NCBI GenBank assembly: GCA_026929865.2 | Contig: CM049408.1 | Span: forward strand, 1,426,001-1,490,000 | From: Hyperoplus lanceolatus | Lineage: Eukaryota > Chordata > Actinopteri > Uranoscopiformes > Ammodytidae | Direction of reading: 5' to 3' | Length of the DNA stretch: 64,000 nt | Part shown: positions 21,020-32,200 of the stretch, piece by piece | Numbering within the stretch: position 1 is the stretch's first letter | Layout: every line of letters starts with the position of its first letter | The notes under the pieces: generated by a model | The model's database searches: none | Told to the model about the DNA's origin: nothing | The model's input: the letters and a program-made list of their open reading frames with translations, nothing else | Program-made: the position numbers and the translations under genes

Positions 21020-21804
21020 CTCCTATTATAGATCAGAGCAACACACAACAATGCTTTCTTATCCTCTTCCATAGCTGATCTGAAAAGAATCTTAATATTT
21101 CCCCCAAAAAAAATTTTTTTTTTCTTTCCCTCCAAAATGTTGCATTTTGCTTAGAACACAATAGTTAACTCTCTCTGACAGAACCATTTATTAATGTATT
21201 GCCTTATTTTAAACATAAATACACATTTAAAAACAACCAATTAAAAGCATTTTGATCTTGATTTTATTTTATTATTTTAATGAAAAGGGTCTTGCATTAT
21301 GTAGGTTATTAAACAAATAGTGTACATGCAAATTACATTGTGGAACCAACCATTGAAGCCTGTTTTCTAGGGGAATTATTTTTCAGACGGGACCATATAT
21401 TTATATCCAATTTTATTCTACATCCACGCTTATATCTAGGGATTACAACTTTTAATAGTTACATGTATTTAAATTAAATGTGTTTACAGAAGATTCTGCG
21501 CACATTTGGGCGGGTTCTGACGTCCATCGAAGCACCACCCCGTCATTGACGCCGCGGTCAGCAGCGGTTGCAGCCGCTTTTAAAAACGCCTGGCCCCTCA
21601 CAAAGCCGCGCGGTAGCGAGGCGGTTATCAGGGCGGTTGCCGCGCGGCTTTGGAAAAGGGCCTTTAGGAGGTGAGCTATTTCATTGCTAGGGCTATGAAG
21701 CTGCATAGTATAGACATTAATATTGCCAGCTGCTATCGAAATGGTAAAAAATTCTCTGGGGTTGCTAGAAATGTTTTATGTCAAAATGGGGTCACAGCCA
21801 AAAG
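21020..21804. other. unassigned; possible right end of the Harbinger element
   Basis: From 21545 to 21660 the DNA is GC-rich with repeated GCCGCG/GCGGTT strings, as expected near a transposon end or CpG-rich promoter, but I found no clear terminal repeat matching the left side near 18.1 kb. Confidence 0.35.
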
Positions 21805-21822
21805 AAGGTTGAGAACCACTGC
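21805..21822. mobile_element. hAT right terminus
   Basis: GAAGGTTGAGAACCACTG, preceded by GGGGTCACAGCC, is a Charlie-type hAT right end. See the possible left end at 16853. Confidence 0.55.
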
Positions 21823-21968
21823 GTTAACTTGTTCTTTCTGTTAGTAAATGCTGTTCGCAAAAACTCATCACTACAGAAAATGTGCCAAAAAGCAGTCGCA
21901 GAGATCTTGCAAAGGCAAACAATTTCCATCTTGGTGCATCTTCGCGTTTTTTTTATATATATATTTGT

Positions 21969-22000
<32 letters not shown>

Positions 22001-22205
22001 CTCACTGACAATTTAAGCTTAGGGCACCCAAAAGCTTAGCAGCGGCCCCGTGTGGGACAGTCAGATTCTTGTTGTGATTTTTTATATCCTGTACATCCCT
22101 AGAAGAGGTATTGATTTGATAGACCTTTTATATTGGTAACTCTTTTAGTGATTATCCCCTCTTAAAGTATAGGATACTGTAATGAAGTTGACACACTGCA
22201 GGTGA
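21823..22205. other. unassigned stretch
   Basis: A G-run lies at about 21986-21999. There is no gene. Confidence 0.35.
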
Positions 22206-22210
22206 ATAGG

Positions 22211-22588
22211 GTAACATTTTTAACGTATGGATATCACCATGACACTTTGCCAGTTGATCAAATACATTAAAACAACTATTTTTTAATTTTTTTCAGAAAT
22301 GTTCGAATAAATATGTAGCCTTAATTTTGCAATATCTAACAATATGTGGAAATTTGCATTTTTTTCCAATTTTCTTTTTCATAGTATTTTTTTGTTTTAT
22401 TAAATGAGAACAAGGCTGTATCCATTTTATGTTTTGTGAAAAATTCCCACATAATTAGTAAGATATTGCCAAATTTGCAGATTTATTCCAACATTTTGAA
22501 AAAATGTGTGATTTGAAAAACAATCGTTTTAATGTATCTAATCAACTGGCAAGGTTTCATGATGATATCTATAAGTTAGAAATGTTAC
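22211..22588. mobile_element. hairpin MITE with about 65-bp inverted arms
   Basis: The left arm (22211-22276), with GTAACATTTTTAACGTATGG, GATATCACCATGACA and GCCAGTTGAT, is complementary to the right arm (22521-22588), with ATCAACTGGC, ATGATGATATC and GAAATGTTAC, apart from scattered mismatches. The spacer is AT-rich. Target duplication is not obvious. Confidence 0.65.
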
Positions 22589-22716
22589 CCACTGATGGGT
22601 AACTGGGTAAGTGATGGGTGTCTATAAACGTTGCTCAATCAGTTTAGTCATTTCAGACAAAAAAGCACTGGAAACACGTATAAATGCACATATATTTCCC
22701 CATAATATGAATAAAT

Positions 22717-23365
22717 TAGGGCTGTCAAGCGATTAAAAAAATTAATCTAATTAATTACAGGCTCTGTGATTAATTCATCTAAATTAATCCCATACTTTTA
22801 TGACACTTTTATACCTGTTTATAAACAGTTGTATAGCCTGCTACAGTTTGTTTCTCTCTCTCGCTCTCCGTCCACAACAGACAGCGCTGCACTTCCACCG
22901 ATGCCTATGCCGATTCATTCACCATTCGTCGTACTCATAGGCAAAAATATTGACACACACACACACACGGGCTGGGTGTCCGTTTACGCGGGAGACGAGA
23001 CAGCTAGCAAACAAAATTGAGAGATACTGTTTTGAACCTATATAGTTGCACCCACTAAATCAATAATGCACAGAATAAAGTAAGATGTCTTCCTACCTTC
23101 ATGCTTATTTGCCCAAAGCATCCCATAAACCGTCCATAGAGCCCTCGGCCCCGCCCTTTCCTCTGCTTCTCTCTTTACTTTTCTCCCTTTCACCTGTGCG
23201 GGCTGTGTATGCAAGCTACAGGTGCAGCTCACCGAGCTGCGCACCACTTTTGCACCAGGTCAAAGGGCAGTATAGAAGTGCGATTAATCTGTGTTAATTT
23301 TTTTAATCGCATTAATTTTTCTGTGATTAATTAATCAAAATTAACACATTCATTTGACAGCCCTA
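22717..23365. mobile_element. hAT-like element, TAGGGCTGTCAA ends
   Basis: The termini are TAGGGCTGTCAA (22717) and TTGACAGCCCTA (to 23365). The subterminal zones are rich in GATTAAT/ATTAATC motifs on both sides. The flanking octamers do not match, so the TSD is lost. It is non-autonomous. A relative with GGGGCAGTCAA...TTTGACAGCCCTA ends lies at 51548-52362. Confidence 0.75.
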
Positions 23366-23782
23366 GAACCCTAATACTAACCTGGAACAATTATTTGTCA
23401 ACGCCTCATTATGCCGACGTCTCAATGTTCCGAAATATTGTGCCATTGTGCAAACGGTTCTACTTTACGAACTGAACGCATTGGTCTGATGTGCGGTTTT
23501 GCAGATTAATCAAAAAGTAGGCACATTAGGCCAACAGTCCTATATTCCGAAAACACACAATCCCTGGAGTTTTCCTACCTCTCTCTCTCTCTCTCTGTCT
23601 CTCTCTCTGCAGAATTGCAGCCTAAAGGTATTTTCCAGTATAGAAAAGAAAAAACTGCTGCATACAACCAAAGTCTCCAATAAATAAAATACTTCTTAAA
23701 TAAAAGTGAAAGTCCTTCTTCACGGCAACACTTTCCTTGCACATAAAACAGATACATTCCCCCTCTTGTTAAATACCATTGA
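23366..23782. other. unassigned; (CT)n microsatellite
   Basis: A CT repeat of about 30 bases lies at 23579-23609. No gene. Confidence 0.4.
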
Positions 23783-24075
23783 TACACCCAGTGTTTTCTG
23801 CTATTGCGTCCAATGTCCAGCTGGGTGAAAATAGTAGCCAGCCGAGATCCCGCCCCTCCAAGGGGGGTCCGGGCATAGACATTATAAAAATTCTATAAAA
23901 ATGTATAATGTCTATGGGTACGGGGGTATGCCCCCCCGGGAGATTTTTTTAAGTTTTTAAAGTGAAATGCATGAATCTGGTGCACTTTGATAGAGAAATT
24001 AAGAATTTTGCATGAAAAAAATGGAGACACTGTGCATGGTATCTGCACATTTTTAAAGTTCAAATTTAAAGACAT
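23783..24075 (+). mobile_element. diverged left part of a CAGTGTTTTC hAT-like element
   Basis: CAGTGTTTTCTGC, then the GGGGTCCGG/ATGCCCCCCCGG hairpin and ATCTGGTGCACTTTGA, match the order seen inside the 10890-12477 element. The hairpin has been split by the 43-bp micro-MITE. A further scrap (GAATCTGGTGCACTTTGAGA) is at 46436-46455. Confidence 0.55.
23866..23924. mobile_element. 43-bp micro-MITE with 13-bp TIRs and 8-bp TSD
   Basis: The insert at 23874-23916 begins CATAGACATTATA and ends TATAATGTCTATG, exact 13-bp inverted repeats around a 17-bp AT-rich core. Its flanks are GGTCCGGG (23866-23873) and GGTACGGG (23917-23924), 7 of 8 identical. Removing the insert and one flank restores the GGGGTCCGGGGG.ATGCCCC order seen uninterrupted at about 10929-10955. 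The terminal CATAGACATTATA resembles the CATGGACATATAAAG of the four smaller insertions. Confidence 0.8.
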
Positions 24076-24242
24076 TTAAGACCTTTTTTTTTGACCTCTA
24101 AAATGAAAAAATAATACCAATACCGTGGTAACAGAAATCGACAAACTACACTATACTCCGTAAAGGGTTGCATTAAATCTGACTACCAAATATTCAATGC
24201 ACTTTAGCTAACAACTGCTGTCTAATTACAGAAAATAAAAAA

Positions 24243-24316
24243 CGAAAAGGTCCAACTAGCTGATCTTTTGAGGGAACTATTAGTATCTTTAAAGATGAGC
24301 TAGTTGGACCTTTTCG
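24243..24316. repeat. 26-bp fold-back at the edge of a Tc1-like fragment
   Basis: Positions 24243-24268 are the reverse complement of 24291-24316 with one mismatch, separated by 22 bases. The right arm is transposase coding sequence, so the left arm is an inverted copy of it, as left by template switching or hairpin repair. Confidence 0.8.
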
Positions 24317-24742
24317 GGTTGAAGATGGCCTCAAAATCAACTCCCAAACCTACTGCCAGTTTCTAGAAGATACTTTCTTCAGTGGTACAGTAAAAGGTCT
24401 GCATCTTTCAAGAAGACCATGATTTGTATGCAGGACAATGCTCCATCACATGCATCGAAGTACTCAATTGCATGGCTAGCCAGTAAAGGCCTTAAGGATG
24501 AAAAAATAATGACATAACCCCCTTCCTCACCTGACCTAAACCCTATAGAGAACCTGTGGGCCCTGCTTAAACGGGATATTTACAGTGAAGGAAATCAGTA
24601 CACCTCTCGGAACAGTGTCTGGGAGGCTGTGGTTGCTGCTGCACAAAAAGTTGATCGTCAACAGATCAAGAAACTGACAGACTCCATGAACGGAAGGCTT
24701 GTGACAGTTATTGAAAAGAAGGGTGGCTATATTGGTCACTGA
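24292..24742 (+). pseudogene. Tc1-like transposase, DD37E type, C-terminal half
   Basis: The frame reads KDELVGPFRVEDGLKINSQT, then a one-base deletion near 24374 shifts it. It resumes with MICMQDNAPSHASKY (second catalytic Asp), an in-frame TAA where Trp is expected, SSPDLNPIENLWALLKR (catalytic Glu) and a C-terminus KKGGYIGH with a natural stop at 24742. I count 37 residues between that Asp and Glu, the DD37E spacing rather than the DD34E of ordinary Tc1 elements. The N-terminal DNA-binding half and the first Asp are missing. The 3' terminal repeat (ending GTTTTGCACACAGTG, about 25094) is still present. Confidence 0.85.
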
Positions 24743-25094
24743 TTTATTGCTATATTGGTCACTGATTTTTTTTTTTTTTATATGTCGGACATTTTTATTT
24801 GTAAATGTTGAGTTGTTTTATTATTCTCACTGTAACAGATGAAAATAAACAAGTGAGATGGGAACATTTTCATTTTTTTTATTTAGTTGCAGAATAATTC
24901 TGCATATTAATAGTTGCCTAATAATAGCAAAACATATATATATTCTTGTAAGAAAGACAAAATCTCACCTTTACTTTCGTAAACATTCAGGTTTAGGTTC
25001 TTTAACATTTTGGATTGACCGAGAGCACTGTAGTTGTTCAATAATACAATTAATCCTCAAAAATACAACTTGCCTAAACGTTTTGCACACAGTG

Positions 25095-26187
25095 TAAGAG
25101 ATCACTGTAAAGGCAACCTGAAAACCAATCATTACCACCTTTTCAACCAATTACAGAACTGTATCAATTGGTTTACATTTAGCCTACTGATTAATCGAGT
25201 AACAAGAACAGTTTAATCAATTTAGAAAATATGTGTTAGGTGCAGCATACAATATTTTAATTAAGCTAAATTAAAAATGGGATATTTTGGGGGAAGAATA
25301 ATCTGAATGTTCTTCATATTTTAATTCCTTATTCAATAAATAACAAACTTAGTCCATTAACTTTATTTTTCATAATTTATGGCAGAAACTATTTAAAAAT
25401 TGGTTCCACACGTCAAGGGAGGTTTTTGCAATTTCAAAATCGTATGTTGGCCAACTGTAGATTTACATCCATGCTCACGAGACCTGCGGTAATTTGCGCA
25501 AAGTAATTTGTTCTTCATACAGTATTGTTGCAGGCGAGTTGTACCGATTGGCAAAGGAAACGTAGGCTACTATCTGCGATTGATGGGAGGATCGGCAATA
25601 GTTTTTATCTAGCTGTCAGAAAGGGAGTGCAGTGTGGAGAGAAAGAAAGTGACAGAAAGAGACCCGCGTCTCACTCCATGAGCTCACGCCAAGTCAACGC
25701 GACCTGAATGAGCTGAATGAACGTCTGATGAGCAGCTATTTATAAATATAGATACATAAACATTGTTTACTAAACACAATCAACGTGTTGTGTGATTTGC
25801 GACAGTAGCCTACCTATATCAGCGGACGGGTGGTTGCGCACTTACAAGCAGCGGCAGTGTGTGGTCGCGGGGTGAAAAAAGCCAGCCAGTCGTCCTCCCT
25901 CCACCTCTCACCGAATTTATAATAGCTTGGCATGCATTTCGCTGGGACGTTCTCTCCTTTTTGGCTCTACCGCGGCCGACTTCAAATTCGAAAGCAGGGA
26001 ACACACATTCTTCTTCTACGTTTTAAATGCGGTACTCAGCCTCACACGGCCGTACTGCCTCTAGCGTATGTGTCGGACTTGCCGGATATCTTTGAAGTAT
26101 AGGCTATAAAACACCGATAAAATAAAAACATAGAAATCTAACAATTAAACTAGAAAACTAGAATGAAACAAATAAGGCGAGCTCATT
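25095..26187. other. unassigned stretch
   Basis: No supported gene. Short open frames at 25525-25707 and on the minus strand at 25819-26004 have no recognisable features. Confidence 0.35.
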
Positions 26188-27556
26188 CCCAGATAGCAGC
26201 TGACTCTGGACCGGATCCGCTTTCGAACCGGCAGATCCGTATAACAGTCGCAGCTGTTTTACAACTCCGTTCCGGATGTGGAACGCATACAGTATTCATG
26301 CTCTCAGCAGTTGGCGTTCCAGGGTCAGTTAGCGGAATTAAACCGACTCTGGACCGGAGCCGCCTTCAAACCGGTAGACAGTTGGCTTTTCACTGTCAGT
26401 TAGCGGAATCAAACCGGCTCCGGGCCGGAACAGCAAATTTGTTCATTATTTTTTCAACCGACCGTTTGGTTTAGTCCGGACCTGAGACGAGGCACAAACG
26501 GCAGCAGACGTCAGCGCACGTTGATCATCTATCGGTAAGTTGTTGTTGTTGTCAAACAGATTGTTGTTTTACTGTTATAGATATTGTACATACTTTCAGA
26601 AACTTTTTCCGTTTTAAATTGATCTTACCAGTTTGTTTGTTTGTTTTCTAGCCGCGCTAGCTAGAAAGCTAAATTAAGCTACTCACAGGTAAATAAGCTA
26701 CCATCAATGCTAACGGTTAACAAGATTGTGAATAGCTTCATTTGACAGCTTAACCTCTCTATTTCAGGTTAGCATATCCCCAGGAAAGTATCATGGATGG
26801 ATAAAAAGGGTAAGTCATTTATTTCTGCTAAGGTCTGCCTTTACGGTACATTTAAAATGGGGTATTTTTAGGTTTTTAGGTCAAACCATAACGTTCATTT
26901 TAGTCAACTGTCATTAACGGTCTGTTCACTGTACAATTTTAAAAATGTGTAATTGAGACTAAAATGTAGTGTCCTGGGTAATGTACTGCAATAATCCTTT
27001 TGCATTTCTCACTTCACAACAATGATAGTAAACCACAATTTATAACATGAGTTTTTCTCCTTTTGTATTGCTACTGTTAAGATGTTGTCACTGATCACAG
27101 TTGCATTAAAATACTTGTTGGCAGGTGTCACTGAGTGTTAGTTACCATAATGTTGCTTTAAGTTTGTTGGGTAGCTATCATTAGGAGCCTTTAACACCAG
27201 GCAGTGAGATGTGGTGATGGACTGCCGATAATCTGCAATGCAGTTGTTTTTTTTCCGCATTTCAACTATTCACACCGGCACATATCACTGCCATTACACC
27301 TTGATACTGCCATTATACGTATATAAGTAGTCTAATAAGTCTAGAGGTCACAATATGGTTAACTTTTACAGCTACATCCACTGCTATACCTGCATCTCAC
27401 TTGAAGGCACTTTTGGGTGTTGTGGTTGATCCCAGTGAAACATTTTTCACATATTTAAATTTAAGTTTCAGGGCTGACATTGTAAGCCAACAAAATAATT
27501 GCACAATTGTATTCAAGTGTTGTCCTTTTATCTGATAAACCTTTCTGTCTTGTCAG

Positions 27557-27896
27557 ATTTCTGCTAATGGTGCTAGGAGGACAGAACACCAAAAGAATCA
27601 CCTGGAATATACTGTCAAGGATTTTGCAGATGCAGTTGCAAGAAGTCTGTTGATCAGTAAGTATTGTAGAACACAATTGGGGCATGGCTAGAAGTAAAGA
27701 ACACAACTGTTTTGTTATTTTAAATTTCATTCTGTAAGTAATTGTAGAAGACAGAGAATTTCTCTTGGTGACATTCTCTCTCTCATTCTCTCAACAAAAG
27801 GAAGAACCGCTGCTAGGAGAGATTCAGCAAGAAATAGAGAGGTTTAACCTGTTTGTGATCGGCGAATAACGTACTGAGCCAAAGAGACATTTAAAG
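27557..27896 (+). pseudogene. two exon-like remnants inside the CCCAGATAGCA element
   Basis: Segment 27557-27656 lies between a TTGTCAG acceptor and a GTAAGT donor and reads openly (ISANGARRTEHQKNHLEYTV, then KDFADAVARSLLI). Segment 27801-27896 lies between CAACAAAAG and GGTAAGT and reads EEPLLGEIQQEIERFNLFVI before a TAA. Splice signals and composition suggest decayed exons of the element's own gene. I do not recognise the protein. One inferred intron (27657-27800) would join them. Confidence 0.35.
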
Positions 27897-29039
27897 GTAA
27901 GTTTCGGTTAAATCAGCGTGCTAGTATTTTGGAGCAACATTTGTTTTGTGTTTTGAACTTTACATTTTGTTTTAGGCATCACAGCATTCCTCTGAACAAT
28001 ATTGGCTACCTCATGAAGACACTGTATATTGAAGTCTAACAATAATTCTTCCAGTTTGCTTTGTTATCAAGGGAAATTTGTATACTTAATTCTACACACA
28101 ACAGTCAATACAAATATCTGCATGACTTTTGGGTCCCAAAGGACTTTGTCTCTTACCCATATGTAATATTCTATTGCAATTTGACATGGTTACAGTATTA
28201 GGTTTCCATTTATTTAAAAATCATATATTTGATCAGTTGTTACTGATTAATGAAAATGATCAACAGTCCCAGTCAAAATAAAAGAAATGTGGATTGTACT
28301 CATGTTTGGCATTTCATTCTGACACAGCAGCTGTCCATTTTATTACGAAGAGACTAAAAACAGCACCTGGCTGTGCTGATAACATATTATTTATTATTAT
28401 ATATTACATATTATTATAGGGGGCGTAGTTTACACTCAACATTGAAAGGTAAATATGATTTGAGGTTAAGTATAAGTATAAGTAGAATAACTTTGACTAC
28501 TTCAATTTTGCAGAAAGTAAATTGCTGGAGGGTAAAGACATGAATTAGAAACTATGGCCCTGGAAAAGCCAGTGCTTAAATTGTGTAACTAGATTTTCCC
28601 ATCCTTTTACAAATTGTTGTTTATTACTGTAAATATCAGTATAATGTTCGAAGTGACCTACCCATTGTGCATTAACCACAAATAAGTGGATGTCAAATAG
28701 CAAGCCCTATTTGCTTTTTTATTGTAAACTACTGATAGACATAAAGTGGGATACCATAACCTCAAAGGTGGGCTGTCTCACATATGGGAGGGACTTCTTT
28801 AGTGCTACTTCAGTCTGTATGGCTTTGACAGATTGTTGAGGATTGTTGTGGCTATAACCCTTGATATTAACGGTTGTAAGGCTTCACTACATACATTGAT
28901 CATTCACAAATCTTTTGTGTACTCTAATCATGGTCACATGCACATACTAGACCCGGAAGCGCTTGAAATGCTCCAAAATCATTTGGTTGTCACTTTGGGA
29001 TATCATTTCTAGCAAGTCAGCTCCCAAATGGTCTTACGT

Positions 29040-29340
29040 GCTTTATTAAGAACCTCAGAATTTAATGTGTGTTTGTATTTGTAACTGCGTGTGTAAATGT
29101 AACACCTGCTCTCCTTGTGTTCCTCCTATACACTTAATTTTATTATTACTATTATTATTATTATCATTATTATTACTATTGTTATTGTTGTTGTTTTTTA
29201 TTTTTGTTATTTAAGTCTTACACTTCTTATTGCACTGTTGGAGGAGCCCAAGACTTAAGAATTCCATTGCAGCGACTACTCTGTAATTGTTGTGCATATG
29301 ACAATAAAAACATCTTGAATCTTGAATCTTGATGCATCAT
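29040..29340 (+). mobile_element. LINE/SINE-like 3' tail with (CTTGAAT)n
   Basis: TTGTGCATATGACAATAAAA followed by about three copies of TTGAATC at 29311-29332 is a typical L2/CR1-type 3' end with AATAAA and a short tandem tail. An ATT-rich low-complexity tract precedes it. It lies within the 26188-30604 element. Confidence 0.5.
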
Positions 29341-30604
29341 TTTGATATGTTTTAATCAGTTATCTTATTCTTAAGTTTTAAGTGTTTGTTGGGAGAGGGA
29401 TACCCCTGCTCTTCCCTGCTTTAATAAACATTATAATCCCAATAACTGTTTGTTTATCAGTTTAATTGGTTTATTCTCCAATTTGCACAAAAAATAGAGC
29501 AGATGCGAAACATAATGTTGTGTAGCAAGGTCAGTGTGCAACCAATGATATTCAGAGCTATTTGCGCTTTGTTGTATGAGGATTCAGTCATGTGTTTCCA
29601 GATAAGAGGTTATTGTGTAATCTGTAGAAATACTTTTGATTAGATTTCAGACTGGATTTGATGCCATTATCAGTTTAGTAATTAATGTTTCTTTATCTTT
29701 GAGGAAGATCAATAGTTCAGAGGACGTCATTAATTGACATTCACTTGACAGTGATTTGTATTGCGGTATTGCCTTTGTCTTAAATATTTGGTTTTGGACT
29801 GTTAATGAATGTTGTATGGATACAATAAAAGCAGTTTGAAGAATGTGTCATGTCACTTTTCACTATATTCTGATCATGTTTAACATTAATGAGAAATAAA
29901 AAATTACCTGGACTAACAGTGAATACAGTTTTTGTTAAAATAAAATGTAATATGAGTTTTAAAATAGTTGTATCTAGAGTTGTATCATTTTGTAAATAAT
30001 GTATGTGTATAAAACAAGAGTCTTTGGAGTAGGTACTATAGTAGGCTACTATAGAGAGATTATAACAGATAAAATAATAAGAACTAGGAAATGTTTATTT
30101 GATTTTTTTAAAGTAATTTCATGTCAGAAAAAGGGCATTAATGTTATCTTTGTAATATAATGAATGTGTGAAGGGTACAAAACATAATTAGAGAAATGTA
30201 TAGCAATGAAGAATTTAATTTTAATGTAACTGTACCTAAATCCTATTTTTGTATACATTTTGGGTATGGATTATGACAATTTGTGGTGTGGATCAAACCG
30301 ATTATTAATTAAAATTTAGCCCAAATAATCTAAAGGCGAGTGCGTTTGGATCCATTTTACAGATCGGTCCAGAGTCAAATAAACTCTGGGCCAGTTCCAT
30401 TAGGAGTGCTCCAGGTCTGGCCCACCTTCGGACTGAATGACTACAAAATCACCACATCCGTTCGGACTGGCCAGTACCGGCCCAGTTGTGGAAAACGGAT
30501 CCGGACGGTATTGGCCCTGGTAAGGACACGGGCGGGTCCTCGGATCTGGCCCAGAACTCTGCTACCTCGGCCGGATGTGGGCCAGATGATTTTTGCTATC
30601 TGGG

Positions 30605-31690
30605 TTAATTCTGCCCCCGATTAAATTTAATGCCGCCCACCCAATAATTCCAGACTTTTTAAGACATTTAAGGCCTTGAATATTGAAACTTAAATTTAAT
30701 GACTTTTAATGCTTTTCAAGATCCGCGGCAACCCTGACTGTGTCAGATGAATTAGAAGCTATTGGAGAAAGACACATGGATTTTCCATAATAATATTAAT
30801 TTAAAATAAAATACTATGCAGGGTCCTCTGGGATGGGCTTGTTGCTCTTTTTCTTTTATGGGACATATTTCTCTGTAATATAATGAGTGCATTTCAATTA
30901 TTTAAAAATTAAAAGGGCCATATTACATTATATTTTTAAAATGTGCCACGGGCCAAGAAAAAGCGGGCCCGTGGGCCGTAGTTTGGACACCCCTGCACTA
31001 GAATATGTGGTGGTCTGTTTGTCTGAACAGTCTTCCTCTCTCTGGCTGTATTTTACATAGTAGAATTTGTCACAGTGCAGAAGCCTCTCCACTTCCTTGA
31101 CTTGGATTAGCTTTGGTTAGCTCACTGGCTAACAAACTGATATGTACTGTATGTCAAATTAGAAAGTGGTGTCCTCTCTCCCTCCACCGAACGTCGGCGC
31201 ATGCTCGCACGGCTCGTTCACTCTTTCATAGTAAAAAAAAATAATAATAATTAATTTTTTTTTTTTTTTTTTTTTTAAGAATGCCACGCGATCGACCCAC
31301 ACTACCCTCGCGATCGACCTAGTGGCCACCCCTGGTATACACAGTGCATGGGCAACTGAGGGCAGCCCCATTTTCAAATATTTTTAAATAAACTCAATAC
31401 ACACTGTGCACGCCATGGACTTGAACGTGACGTGATCAGTTAACCTCGGATTACCTCCTAGATGAACTGATTCAATTATTAAGCTAATAACTATCTACCA
31501 AAACATTGTATTCCTTTTATTGTATGATAATTTACATTTACATAATATGATGTTGATATCAAACACACAAACTAAAAAAAAAACTTGGCAGTTTGGACCC
31601 TAAGCAACCGCTCATTTCGCTTGTGGGCACAGCCCACATTTGGGTGGGCACGGCCCACCCTGGCCCCTGGCTACCGCCGGCCCTGATTTA
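30605..31690. other. unassigned, with several hAT termini
   Basis: GTAGTTTGGACACCCCTG at about 30979-30996 and GTGGCCACCCCTGG at 31321-31334 are right ends of two common fish hAT families, and GGCCCACCCTGGCCCC...GCCGGCCCTG at 31640-31685 is a third. A poly-T lies near 31255-31277. No intact element or gene. Confidence 0.45.
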
Positions 31691-31698
31691 CAGCCACA

Positions 31699-31890
31699 AT
31701 GAAAAGACATATTCAGGCTTTCTTAAACAAAAAAAGAAAAGAGCCCCCACCAGCCACAGCTAATTCCAGCACTGAAAAGCAGCAGCCAGGCCCTAGAAGT
31801 GGTAGGTCAAGTTCTGGCCATTCCATATGTCTCCTTGATCAACATACTTTGGCATGTACCCTCACATTAAATGTTACTAAGCAGAGATAG
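31699..31890 (+). pseudogene. possible N-terminal fragment of a hAT-type transposase
   Basis: A 63-residue frame starts MKRHIQAFLNKKRKEPPPAT. Short basic MKR..I..F..KK starts are common in fish hAT proteins of the TTF/MYM-finger type, and a GCCGGCCCTG hAT end lies 15-25 bases upstream. No zinc finger or catalytic motif is retained, so the call is weak. Confidence 0.3.
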
Positions 31891-32139
31891 AGAAAGAGTC
31901 CTCACACTTTCAACACACGGACATGCACTATATTGCTCCTTTCTCAGTTCACACTCACGCGCCTGGCACGAGCTATAAAACAGCTTTGCGACAGCGGGCG
32001 TCGTACAAATACTACCGCTTTTGTCCAAAGGGGACGCCAACGTGCCATCTTACTCGTAGTGGATTTAAATTTACAAGGAATTTCTGTGTGGAAATTGTTA
32101 TAGCGATTTTTTTAAGTAAATCACACTCCAAATTTTTTT

Positions 32140-32200
32140 CAGTATGCCCCACGTCATCTCTGTCTCTCCAAACTGTCTAATAAAGCATACATTTACTGCA
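32140..32200 (+). mobile_element. SINE 3' tail remnant
   Basis: CTCTGTCTCTCCAAACTGTC and AATAAAGCATACATTTA resemble the tail of the SINE at 5317-5485. The tRNA-like head is missing. Confidence 0.45.

Larger units (their letters stand above)
26188..30604. mobile_element. 4.4-kb DNA transposon with CCCAGATAGCA ends
   Basis: CCCAGATAGCA at 26188-26198 and TGCTATCTGGG at 30594-30604 are exact 11-bp inverted repeats, and weaker pairing extends to about 33 bp. Both subterminal zones (26205-26470 and 30340-30590) are filled with CCGGA, CTCTGGACCGG and TCTGGCCCA motifs, probable transposase binding sites. Superfamily and target duplication are not clear (flanks ATT and TTA). The interior has several donor/acceptor-like sites (GGTAAGT at 26532, 26809 and 27896) and exon-like remnants at 27557-27896. 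No intact transposase was found. Confidence 0.65.

Noticed and set aside
16853-21822. One 5-kb hAT enclosing the Harbinger element
   Set aside because: Both termini look hAT-Charlie-like, but the flanking octamers differ and the interior shows unrelated repeats, so a single element is not supported.
28380-29340. Conserved non-coding or lncRNA exons in the long ORF-free interior of the 26-30.6-kb element
   Set aside because: Splice-like sites alone are too common, and only the two segments with open frames and both splice signals were kept.
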